A stretch of 64,000 bases of DNA from Bacillota bacterium (lineage in GTDB: Bacteria; Bacillota; Clostridia; Oscillospirales; Ruminococcaceae): contig JAEWLW010000068.1 in assembly GCA_023457355.1 (NCBI GenBank), positions 1 through 64,000 of the forward strand, in the 5' to 3' direction. A program made the position numbers and the translations under genes. Below the pieces are notes generated by a model. It made no database searches. It worked only from the letters and a program-made list of their open reading frames with translations, and was not told where the DNA came from. Positions 1 to 7,378 of the stretch are shown here, in pieces (the stretch's first letter is position 1; the number at the start of each line of letters is the position of its first letter).

Positions 1-4
1 ATTT

Positions 5-80
<76 letters not shown>

Positions 81-176
81 AGACGGCCTGTGTGGCTGAT
101 TTTCGGCCACACAGCAAGTTGCTCAAAATCGTTGAAAAACGTTTTGATAAATCGCTGTCCTTATCAGCGAGCATAT

Positions 177-252
177 GGCCCGTTGGTCAAGTGGCCTAAG
201 ACTCCGGCCTCTCACGCCGGCAACGGGGGTTCGAATCCCCCACGGGTCACCA
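177..252 (+). tRNA. tRNA-Glu (CTC)
   Basis: Acceptor GGCCCGT pairs with ACGGGTC. The anticodon stem CCGGC/GCCGG encloses loop CTCTCAC, giving anticodon CTC. T-arm GGGGGTTCGAATCCCCC, encoded CCA at 250-252. It lies just upstream of the 5S rRNA. Confidence 0.96.
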
Positions 253-280
253 TGATACTAAGTGACAGCTTGGTATCGAA

Positions 281-394
281 TCGGTGTTAATGACGATGAG
301 GATCCACCCGTTCCCATTCCGAACACGGTCGTTAAGCTCATCAGTGCCGAAAATACTTGGATGGAGACGTCCCGGGAAGATAGGTCGGCGCCGA
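281..394 (+). rRNA. 5S ribosomal RNA
   Basis: The 5S core is clear: CCGTTCCCATTCCGAACACGG-type loop at about 308-327, GTTAAGCTCATCAG after it, then TACTTGGATGGAGACGTCCCGGGA and GATAGGTCGGCGCCGA. Helix I forms between TCGGTGTT at 281 and GGCGCCGA at 387-394. Flanking GGTATCG (272-278) and CGATACC (391-397) extend the pairing into the precursor. It stands alone among tRNA genes, with no 23S sequence seen next to it. Ends are good to a few bases. Confidence 0.93.
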
Positions 395-436
395 TACCTT
401 ATACAGGGTTAGAGTAATGTTTAATCCTGTAGATAT

Positions 437-512
437 TCCTCAATAGCTCAGTCGGTAGAGCATGCGGCTGTTAACCGCAGGGTCGTTGGTTCGAGTCCAA
501 CTTGGGGAGCCA
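437..512 (+). tRNA. tRNA-Asn (GTT)
   Basis: Acceptor TCCTCAA pairs with TTGGGGA, with two G-T pairs. Anticodon stem TGCGG/CCGCA encloses CTGTTAA, so the anticodon is GTT. Discriminator G and encoded CCA at 510-512. Confidence 0.96.
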
Positions 513-559
513 ACTACAATATGCTGTCAGTTTTAATCTGGCAGCATATTGTACTACAG

Positions 560-636
560 GGGCCTTTAGCTCAGTTGGTCAGAGCGGCCGGCTCATAACC
601 GGTTGGTCCGGGGTTCGAGTCCCTGAAGGCCCACCA
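560..636 (+). tRNA. tRNA with CAT anticodon (Ile2 or Met)
   Basis: Acceptor GGGCCTT pairs with AAGGCCC. Anticodon stem CCGG/CCGG encloses CTCATAA, giving CAT. CCA is encoded at 634-636. The acceptor and loop resemble bacterial tRNA-Ile2, where C34 is changed to lysidine by TilS, more than elongator tRNA-Met, but sequence alone does not settle this. Confidence 0.93.
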
Positions 637-684
637 ATTGCTTAATATAAGTACGCGCTTATGATACATAAATGGATAAAATAT

Positions 685-760
685 AGGGGCATAGCTCAGT
701 TGGTAGAGCAGCGGTCTCCAAAACCGCGTGTCGAGGGTTCGAGTCCTTCTACCCCTGCCA
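685..760 (+). tRNA. tRNA-Trp (CCA)
   Basis: Acceptor AGGGGCA pairs with TACCCCT with one C-A mismatch. Anticodon stem GCGGT/ACCGC encloses CTCCAAA, anticodon CCA. Encoded CCA at 758-760. Last gene of the cluster, followed at once by a terminator. Confidence 0.96.
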
Positions 761-793
761 AAAAAGATCAGTCTTTCGACTGATCTTTTTTCT
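761..793 (+). terminator. Terminator of the tRNA/5S cluster
   Basis: AAAAAGATCAGTC, a TTTC loop, GACTGATCTTTTTT: an almost perfect hairpin followed by a T-run directly after tRNA-Trp. Confidence 0.9.
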
Positions 794-1560
794 TGTCAGC
801 TTTAGCGAGAATAAACCACCGACTCTGCCGGGAGAAAAGGAATCTTTAGATACACACAGTAGGACGAAACAAAAAGGTGACAGAAGAATACATTAAAAAT
901 CAGCTTCAAGAGGATATTATGGAAGACCAGATTCGGTGTTTACAGAGATGCCACTTCAGCAAGCGCAGTGAACTCTGCTTACGAAGCCAAAGATGGCGGC
1001 CTGCCCGCATGCCGCGGACAACGGAAGGCCAGCCCAAATTGATGTGGTTTATTTTGGCTGTACAAGCGGAGGTCTTAGGCAACATCCGTATTGTTGCAGG
1101 CATCTCACGCGCTAAAAAACTGGTGCCCTACCTGCGTATGGCGGCGATATGCTTGAAATGGGTCCGGGTGCGGGCCTGTTCCCGTGAGTGGGCGGTATGG
1201 CCATTTATTGTCGGCGCTCCTGCCAATTGTGTTGAGCCATAATATGGCGATAGTTATTTGCCGCGAAACCGGCGAAGCATCGTTCGGTTTGTATAGATGC
1301 GGAAACGTATCCGTGATGGTTGCAAACCCTGCGTTGCAGTAAAAAAGAGACCTGCGGCGCGGGGCTCTTAATGACGGTGGGCAGCGGTCGGCCACGGTGG
1401 AAAATAGCCCTGATTGGATGCAACCAACGATTCCGACAAATAAAGCCAGGCTTATTTTGAAGATATTGTCATCATTTGAGTGTCCCAAAAGAGAAAAACC
1501 GTGTGTACAATGGGGAAATACTAACATAATAGATAGAAAACACAACAATATTTGTCTTTT
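794..1560. other. Gene-poor stretch, possible decayed coding region
   Basis: No intact gene is convincing here. An open frame from GTG 877 to 1242 follows an AAAGGTGA-like ribosome site, but its product is rich in Arg, Cys and Trp and matches nothing I recognise. Protein-like stretches appear in other frames, for example from about 937 (FGVYRDATSASAVNSAYEAK) and about 1276-1340 (ASFGLYRCGNVSVMVANPAL), interrupted by stops. That pattern suits a gene broken by frameshifts, but the origin is unknown. The opposite-strand frame 1105-1548 looks like a shadow. Confidence 0.3.
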
Positions 1561-1567
1561 TTATTGC

Positions 1568-1596
1568 TTGACTGTTAACGGCCTTTGAGATAAACT
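1568..1596 (+). promoter_or_regulatory. Promoter of the APC permease
   Basis: TTGACT at 1568-1573, 17-bp spacer, TAAACT at 1591-1596. The gene starts 43 bases further on with AGGAGG at 1627-1632. Confidence 0.6.
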
Positions 1597-1639
1597 TTAA
1601 AAGATGCATAATCAGCTGGAATATATAGGAGGATAACTT

Positions 1640-2992
1640 ATGGAGAATCACAAATTGGCTGTAAAATACGGCCTGCCAACAGCTATTGCGATGGTAGTTG
1701 GCATTGTTATCGGCAGCGGCGTATTTTTCAAAGCGGAGAAAATTCTGTTGGCAACCGGTGGCAACTTGCCCCTGGGCATTTTAGCATGGATTATTGGCGG
1801 CGCCATTATGGTGGTGTGTGCCTATGCGTTTTCAATTATGGCAACAAAGCATGCGTTTGTCAGCGGCGTCGTCGACTATGCAGAGGTCGCCTGCGGCAAG
1901 CGGTACGGTTACATGCTGGGTTGGTTCATGGCGACAATTTATTACCCTTCACTGACCAGCGTTCTGGCTTGGGTAAGCGCCAGATATTTATGCGTGATCA
2001 TTGGCTTTGACATTGTGGGTCCGCAGTGCATGGTTATCAGCATGTTCTTTTTGGTCGCGGCATTTGCCATGAACGCACTGTCTCCCGTTTTGGCGGGCAA
2101 ATTCCAGGTTTCCACCACAATTATCAAGTTGATTCCGCTGGTATTAATGGCTGTGGTCGGCACGATTGTCGGCCTGAGCAATGGCATGACCGTGCAGAAT
2201 TTCACGACGGTCGTTACGCCCGTGAGCACCGGAAATGCCCTTTTTACGGCGGTGGTTGCCACCTCGTTTGCTTACGAGGGCTGGATTGTCGCAACTTCTA
2301 TCAACGCGGAGCTTAAGGACGCAAAAAAGAACCTGCCTTTGGCTCTAATTTTCGGCACGCTTATTGTTGCCGCTGTTTATATCTGCTATTACATTGGCCT
2401 GGCCGGCGGTGTCAGCAACGAGGTGATGATGGCCGGCGGTGAGACCGGTGCCAAGCTGGCATTTCAGGCGGTGTTTTCCAATGTTGGCGCCAGTGCACTT
2501 TTCATCATTATCGTTATTTCCTGCCTTGGCACGCTCAACGGATTGATGATGGGCTGCACCCGTGGCTTTTACGCGTTGGCAGCACGCGGTGAAGGCCCGG
2601 CACCGGAAGTCTTTAAGCAGGTGGATCCCATTTCCAATATGCCTACCAATTCCAGCATTATCGGCCTGTTTTTTGCAGGTTTCTGGCTGATGTATTTTTA
2701 TGGCGCAAACCTGACTGCGCCCTGGTTCGGGCCCTTTTGCTTTGATACATCGGAGCTGCCGATCGTAACGCTGTATGCGGCTTATATTCCGATCTTCTGG
2801 TTTATCACCAAGGACCGTGCGCTGTCGTTCGGCAAGCGGATTATTTCACCGATTCTGGCTATTTGCGGCTGTATTTTTATGGTGGTGGCCGCTTGCTTTG
2901 CACACCGGATGGCCGTCGTGTACTATATCGTTGTTTTTGTGGTCATCTCGCTTGTTGGTGCATTTTATATGAAGCCGGCCAAGAAAGATTAA
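1640..2992 (+). CDS. APC-superfamily amino acid permease
   Basis: A 450-residue integral membrane protein with about 12 hydrophobic segments. The N-terminal motif VGIVIGSGVFF (about residues 20-30) is the unwound first helix typical of amino acid-polyamine-organocation transporters, where the substrate backbone binds. It probably moves an amino acid or related compound across the cytoplasmic membrane; the substrate cannot be deduced, and no decarboxylase or other catabolic gene lies next to it to suggest one. Start ATG 1640 has AGGAGG seven bases upstream and a sigma-A type promoter at 1568-1596. It appears to be a single-gene unit ending in a hairpin at 3012-3044. Confidence 0.88.
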   Translation: MENHKLAVKYGLPTAIAMVVGIVIGSGVFFKAEKILLATGGNLPLGILAWIIGGAIMVVCAYAFSIMATKHAFVSGVVDYAEVACGKRYGYMLGWFMATIYYPSLTSVLAWVSARYLCVIIGFDIVGPQCMVISMFFLVAAFAMNALSPVLAGKFQVSTTIIKLIPLVLMAVVGTIVGLSNGMTVQNFTTVVTPVSTGNALFTAVVATSFAYEGWIVATSINAELKDAKKNLPLALIFGTLIVAAVYICYYIGLAGGVSNEVMMAGGETGAKLAFQAVFSNVGASALFIIIVISCLGTLNGLMMGCTRGFYALAARGEGPAPEVFKQVDPISNMPTNSSIIGLFFAGFWLMYFYGANLTAPWFGPFCFDTSELPIVTLYAAYIPIFWFITKDRALSFGKRIISPILAICGCIFMVVAACFAHRMAVVYYIVVFVVISLVGAFYMKPAKKD

Positions 2993-3011
2993 TTCAAAGA
3001 TTCAAACGCAG

Positions 3012-3044
3012 TGAAGCGACGCTGATTTGGCGCCGCTTCATTAT
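3012..3044 (+). terminator. Terminator after the APC permease
   Basis: TGAAGCGACGC, loop TGATTTG, GCGCCGCTTCA, then TTATTTCTT. The stem has one bulge and the T-run is short. Confidence 0.65.
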
Positions 3045-3062
3045 TTCTTAAAGAAATTCCTC

Positions 3063-3121
3063 TTGATTTTTATTGTCAGATGTTGTATATTATATTAGCA
3101 CTCAAATACAATGAGTGCTAA
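3063..3121 (+). promoter_or_regulatory. htpG promoter with perfect CIRCE operator
   Basis: The CIRCE operator is exact: TTAGCACTC (3095-3103), nine bases, GAGTGCTAA (3113-3121). It sits just downstream of a promoter with TTGATT at 3063-3068, a 17-bp spacer and TATATT at 3086-3091, so it overlaps the expected transcription start. CIRCE is bound by the heat-shock repressor HrcA, which normally controls groESL and dnaK. Here it should make htpG a member of that regulon. Confidence 0.95.
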
Positions 3122-3147
3122 AAAATGACGCAACAGGAGGCTTAGCT

Positions 3148-5037
3148 GTGTCTAAAAAGCAATTTAAGACAGAATCCAAACGCATTTTGGACCTGATGGT
3201 GAATTCAATTTACACGAACAAAGAGATTTTTTTGAGAGAGCTTATATCCAATGCCAGCGATGCCATTGATAAGCTTTATTTCCGCTCGCTGACCGATCAG
3301 TCGGTTGGGAAAAGCCGGTCCGATTTTGTGATTACCTTAAAACTGGATCAGGATGCGCGCCAGATCACGATCTGCGATAACGGCATCGGTATGACCCAGG
3401 AGGAGCTTGAACAAAACCTCGGCACCATCGCACACAGCGGATCGGGTGAGTTTGTAAAGCAAAATGAACTCAACGAGGAAATCGACATTATCGGCCAGTT
3501 TGGCGTCGGTTTTTACTCGGCATTTATGGTTGCGGATAAGGTCACCGTTGTCAGCCGTGCCTTTGGCGCGGATAAGGCCTGCTGCTGGGAGTCTGAGGGC
3601 GGGGATGGCTACACCATTACCGCGGCTGAAAAAGCGGATGCCGGAACCGAAATTACGTTGCATATCAAACCGGATACTGAGAATGAGCATTATTCCGAAT
3701 TTTTAGAGCAATACCGCATTTCATCCATTGTCAAAAAATATTCCGACTATATCCGCTATCCGATTCGCATGGATATGGAAACAAACCGCCCCAAAGCCGA
3801 TGCGCCGGAAAATTCGCACGAGATGGAGACGGTTCTTGAAACAACAACGCTCAACAGCATGGTACCCATCTGGAAGAAAAGTAAAAAGGATGTCACTGAA
3901 GAAGCGTACAAGTCCTTTTATAAAGAAAAGTTTTATGATTACACCGATCCGCTGCGTGTCATCCACCAGAAGGCGGAAGGAACCACCGAATATCAGGCGC
4001 TGCTTTATATTCCCGCAAAGGCGGATTATAACTACTATTCAAAAGAGTTTGAGCGCGGTTTGCAGCTTTATTCCAGCGGCGTGCTGATTATGGAGCGCTG
4101 TTCCGACCTGTTGCCTGAATATTTTGGTTTTGTCAAGGGCCTTGTGGATAGCGAAGATCTTTCGCTGAATATTTCCCGCGAGTTGTTGCAGCATGACCGC
4201 CAGCTTACGCTGATTCGCAATGCTCTGGAAAAACGCATCAAAAATGAACTGGTCGACATGCGCGATAAGAACCGCGAAGACTATGAGAAATTCTGGAACA
4301 CCTTCGGCCTGACCGTTAAATTCGGCATCTATCAGGCATTTGGCGCAAACCGCGAGCAGCTTGAAGAGCTGATTATGTTCCGCAGAGCATCCGACGGCAA
4401 GCTGGTGACTTTCAAGGAATATATCGAGTTGATGCCGGAAGGGCAAAAATATGTTTATTATGCGGCGGGTGACAGCTTTGAGAAACTTTCGAAGCTGCCG
4501 CAGGCCGAGTTGCTCAAGGACAAGGGATATGACCTTTTGTGCCTGACCGAGCATGTAGATGAGTTTTTGATGCAGATGCTGCACAGCGTCCAGGAAAAGG
4601 AGCTGCGTTCCATTTCGTCCGGTGACCTGGGCCTTGAAAGTGAAGAAGAAAAAGCGGAGCAGGAAAAGAAGGAACAGGATAACAAGGCTCTGTTTGATTT
4701 CATGAAGGAATCTTTGGCCGACAAGGTGGCGCAGGTGTGCCTGTCCTCGCGGTTAAAGAGCCATCCGGTATGCCTATCGGCCAAGGGCGCCGTTTCAATT
4801 GAAATGGAGAAAGTGCTCAATGATATTCCCGGCAACCAAAAGGTGAAGGCTGAGCGCGTGCTGGAAATCAACGGCGGACACCCGGTGTTTGAAAAGCTGG
4901 TGTCGCTGTGGCCGGATGATAAAGACAAACTGTCCACCTATGCGCAGCTACTGTACGATCAGGCATTGCTGATCGAGGGGCTGCCGGTTGAAGATCCGGT
5001 CAGATTTTCAAACGCTGTTTGTGAACTGATGAAATAA
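3148..5037 (+). CDS. htpG: Molecular chaperone HtpG (bacterial Hsp90)
   Basis: About 629 residues, the usual HtpG length. The GHKL ATPase domain is intact: LRELISNASDAIDK near residue 22, DNGIGM near 74, and GQFGVGFYSAFMV near 115 forming the ATP lid. Middle and C-terminal dimerisation domains follow, with an acidic Glu/Lys stretch near residue 495. It remodels client proteins in the cytosol using ATP. I chose GTG 3148 because AGGAGG lies at 3135-3140 and the protein then begins SKKQFKTESKRILDL like relatives. The longer frame from 3115 starts inside CIRCE and is unlikely. Confidence 0.97.
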   Translation: MSKKQFKTESKRILDLMVNSIYTNKEIFLRELISNASDAIDKLYFRSLTDQSVGKSRSDFVITLKLDQDARQITICDNGIGMTQEELEQNLGTIAHSGSGEFVKQNELNEEIDIIGQFGVGFYSAFMVADKVTVVSRAFGADKACCWESEGGDGYTITAAEKADAGTEITLHIKPDTENEHYSEFLEQYRISSIVKKYSDYIRYPIRMDMETNRPKADAPENSHEMETVLETTTLNSMVPIWKKSKKDVTEEAYKSFYKEKFYDYTDPLRVIHQKAEGTTEYQALLYIPAKADYNYYSKEFERGLQLYSSGVLIMERCSDLLPEYFGFVKGLVDSEDLSLNISRELLQHDRQLTLIRNALEKRIKNELVDMRDKNREDYEKFWNTFGLTVKFGIYQAFGANREQLEELIMFRRASDGKLVTFKEYIELMPEGQKYVYYAAGDSFEKLSKLPQAELLKDKGYDLLCLTEHVDEFLMQMLHSVQEKELRSISSGDLGLESEEEKAEQEKKEQDNKALFDFMKESLADKVAQVCLSSRLKSHPVCLSAKGAVSIEMEKVLNDIPGNQKVKAERVLEINGGHPVFEKLVSLWPDDKDKLSTYAQLLYDQALLIEGLPVEDPVRFSNAVCELMK

Positions 5038-5047
5038 ACATAGCGTT

Positions 5048-5093
5048 AAAGTAAAAGGACAGGCGTCTTTGGCGCCCGTCCTTTTACTTTTAT
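5048..5093 (+). terminator. Terminator after htpG
   Basis: AAGTAAAAGGAC...GTCCTTTTACTTTT with an inner GGCGTC/GGCGCC stem, ending in a T-rich tail. The symmetric A/T flanks could also serve the opposing gene at 5155. Confidence 0.85.
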
Positions 5094-5154
5094 CGTGGCT
5101 AATTAATAGCGCGTGCCAGTCGGCCGTTACCAAAACACGGGTGGGCCCTTTATG

Positions 5155-5604
5155 CTATGTTGGTCTGGTATAGGTCATGGGCATATAACGCAATCCCGCC
5201 GCGCTTTGCTCAGGGCCAAGCGGGACAAAGCCCAGATGGCGGTAAATGTCAATCGCGTAGTGTGATGAATTGACGGTTATTTTCTTGGCGCTGCTGTTTT
5301 GCAGTGCCGTGTTAAAGAGCGCACGGCCCACGCCTCTTTGATGGTAGGCGCCATCGACAAAAAACAGGGCGATGTGGCTGCCGTGGCTTCTCAGTGCGAT
5401 CACGCCTATGAGACTGTTTTCCAAATAAGCGCCCCACATTTCCAGCGTGCTCAGATACGCACGGTCGGTAATGGCCGCCTTAAAGGCGCCACTTCCACGC
5501 GCCGGATAATCTGGCGCTTCAAATTGCAGAAAGACAGACCAGACTAAAGACAGGGCGGCAGGATATTCGCCGGTGTTTATTTTTCTGATCAGCAGCATCG
5601 CCAT
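5155..5604 (-). CDS. GNAT family N-acetyltransferase
   Basis: About 149 residues with the GNAT fold. Motif A reads YHQRGVGRALFNTAL (R/Q-x-x-G-x-G/A, the acetyl-CoA pyrophosphate loop), after the beta strand HIALFFVDG, and motif B is near YRHLGF. It transfers an acyl group from CoA to an amine on a small molecule or protein; the substrate is unknown. The start is uncertain: GGAGG lies just before two in-frame ATGs, at 5604 (spacer 4) and 5598 (spacer 10). The open frame runs back to 5664 without a ribosome site. It converges with htpG. Confidence 0.82.
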   Translation of the reverse strand: MAMLLIRKINTGEYPAALSLVWSVFLQFEAPDYPARGSGAFKAAITDRAYLSTLEMWGAYLENSLIGVIALRSHGSHIALFFVDGAYHQRGVGRALFNTALQNSSAKKITVNSSHYAIDIYRHLGFVPLGPEQSAAGLRYMPMTYTRPT

Positions 5605-5708
5605 CTGGCCTCCATGAGCGCCTGCCCTATTTAATCGTTGGGCAGGTAAAATTTTGCACGGCAATATAAATATATGGTCGCATGTGCGGCATGATTTTAA
5701 TTTTCAGA

Positions 5709-5963
5709 TTATTTGTGTGCGTCGTAAAATGCTTTTAAATCGGCTTTGACGTCAAGCGGCAGCAATGTCTTCTTTACACCCTGTATAGCGCCTTCGAGTG
5801 CATACAGACGGTGTAAACAGGCGGAGTCATCAATGGCCTTGATATGCAGCCAGGCCTGTCGGCTGCCGACCTGCTTCAACGCCTGATATGTGGTTATGCC
5901 GATTTCGAACAGCTGCTGTTCAACAACACTGCCAATGTTTGGCAGTTTGGCGAGATTTCCCAT
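5709..5963 (-). CDS. Stand-alone TfoX C-terminal domain protein
   Basis: An 84-residue protein that matches only the C-terminal domain of TfoX/Sxy (LPNIGSVVEQQLFEIGI, then TYQALKQVGSRQAWLHIK and the Leu-rich helix HRLYALEGAIQGV). This helix-hairpin-helix-like domain accompanies the TfoX N-domain in competence regulators of Gammaproteobacteria. In Firmicutes the domain often occurs alone with no proven role. Start ATG 5963 has AAGGGGG upstream. The longer upstream frame is antisense to the next gene and is rejected. Confidence 0.8.
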   Translation of the reverse strand: MGNLAKLPNIGSVVEQQLFEIGITTYQALKQVGSRQAWLHIKAIDDSACLHRLYALEGAIQGVKKTLLPLDVKADLKAFYDAHK

Positions 5964-6081
5964 TAAACAACCCCCTTTTGGCCCATTATAACACCGATTG
6001 GGACGGATAAAAAGTGATTTTATTGTATGGCGGCGAATAGAAATAAAATTGGAATGCTGAGATTGAAGGAGGACGCCGCAA

Positions 6082-7257
6082 ATGAAGGGTAAGAGCAGAC
6101 GGGGCAAAGATGGCGCAGAGGCGGTTCGGCGGTTAATTATCCAAAGCGGTGTGCTCAAAAGCATGACGGCAGAACAACCTTCGCCAAGCCTGTTGATGGG
6201 GCGGGAAAGTGTGATGCCCGAGCTGTCGGTCAGGCAGTTGGCTGACGCATTTCGCCGTAAAACGGTTTTGATAACCGGGGGCGGGGGTTCAATCGGTTCC
6301 GAGCTGTGCCGGCAGATTGCAGGGCTGGGCATCAGCCGGTTGATCATTCTTGATATCTACGAAAATAACGCCTACGAGTTGTGGCAGGAGCTGCAACATG
6401 TCTATAAAAATGTATTGACCTGCAATATTGAAATTGCGTCGATTCGCGATGCTCAAAAACTTGAAACACTGTTTGCCCGTTATCGGCCGCATATTGTGCT
6501 GCATGCGGCGGCGCACAAACATGTGCCGCTGATGGAGGCAAACCCCTCCGAGGCGATTAAAAATAACGTATTCGGAACCTATAATGTCATGCGTGCGGCT
6601 GAGCATTGCGGCGCGGAACGCTTTATCCTGATCTCCACCGATAAGGCGGTGGCCCCTGCCAGTGTGATGGGGGCGACCAAACGCTTTTGCGAACTGATGC
6701 TTCAGGTTGTGCAGGGCAGCGCAACGGTATTTGCCGCTGTGCGGTTCGGCAACGTGCTGGGAACCAGTGGATCGGTGCTGCCGCTCTTTCAGCGCCAAAT
6801 TGCACGCGGCGGCCCGCTGACGCTGACAGACAAGCGCGCGGTGCGCTATTTTATGACGGCAACTGAAGCGGCGCAGCTTGTATTGCATGCGGCTGTGATG
6901 GCAAAGCCCGCGCAGGTATTTGTGCTGGATATGGGCAGCCCCGTCAATATTTTAAAACTTGCGGAAACGCTCATCACCCTGATGGGCAAACGGCCATATG
7001 CGGATATTGCCATTGTGGAAGAGGGGTTGCGCCCCGGCGAAAAGCTGTACGAATCGCTGCTGATTGCTGAAAACAGGTTGGCACAGACGCCGCACAGCAA
7101 AATTTTTGTGGAGTATCAGCCCGAAATAGCTGCACAGACGCTGCAGGAAGGGTTAAAGCTGCTGCAACAGGCGGTTGAAACGGGGTCTAACGATTATATG
7201 AAAGAAATATTACAGCAGGTGGTACCCCATTATCGGGCCAATACGGTGGGTGTGTAG
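6082..7257 (+). CDS. CapD/FlaA1-type nucleotide-sugar dehydratase, soluble form
   Basis: 391 residues of the extended short-chain dehydrogenase family (Polysacc_synt_2). The Rossmann motif GGGGSIGSELC lies near residue 66, LHAAAHKHVPLME near 138, the catalytic region STDKA near 183, and MGATKR near 195 with Lys in place of the usual Tyr, as in UDP-GlcNAc 4,6-dehydratases (PglF, CapD, WbpM). The membrane domains of full WbpM-type proteins are missing; only about 60 residues precede the Rossmann fold. It probably makes a UDP-4-keto-6-deoxy sugar for surface glycans. Start supported by AGGAGG. It is alone here, away from the two polysaccharide clusters at 13-17 and 61-64 kb. Confidence 0.88.
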   Translation: MKGKSRRGKDGAEAVRRLIIQSGVLKSMTAEQPSPSLLMGRESVMPELSVRQLADAFRRKTVLITGGGGSIGSELCRQIAGLGISRLIILDIYENNAYELWQELQHVYKNVLTCNIEIASIRDAQKLETLFARYRPHIVLHAAAHKHVPLMEANPSEAIKNNVFGTYNVMRAAEHCGAERFILISTDKAVAPASVMGATKRFCELMLQVVQGSATVFAAVRFGNVLGTSGSVLPLFQRQIARGGPLTLTDKRAVRYFMTATEAAQLVLHAAVMAKPAQVFVLDMGSPVNILKLAETLITLMGKRPYADIAIVEEGLRPGEKLYESLLIAENRLAQTPHSKIFVEYQPEIAAQTLQEGLKLLQQAVETGSNDYMKEILQQVVPHYRANTVGV

Positions 7258-7289
7258 CGAATCAGGCGCGTATATCCGGCCATAAAGAG

Positions 7290-7328
7290 CCAAACGGAAC
7301 TTTAACAATGTGGTAAAGTTCCGTTTGA
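7290..7328. terminator. Hairpin between convergent genes
   Basis: AACGGAACTTTA, loop, TAAAGTTCCGTT: a perfect 12-bp stem between the stop of the dehydratase gene and the 3' end of the opposing lipoprotein gene. The T-run is weak; it may act in either direction. Confidence 0.6.
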
Positions 7329-7378
7329 CATTAAAAGGAGAAAATAAAAAGTGAAAAGTCATAAAGTTGCTTTTTAAT

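Noticed and set aside
7351..7377. Eight-codon frame GTG...TAA behind AAAAGGAG
   Set aside because: Too short to support, converges on the lipoprotein gene and lies after a terminator-like hairpin.
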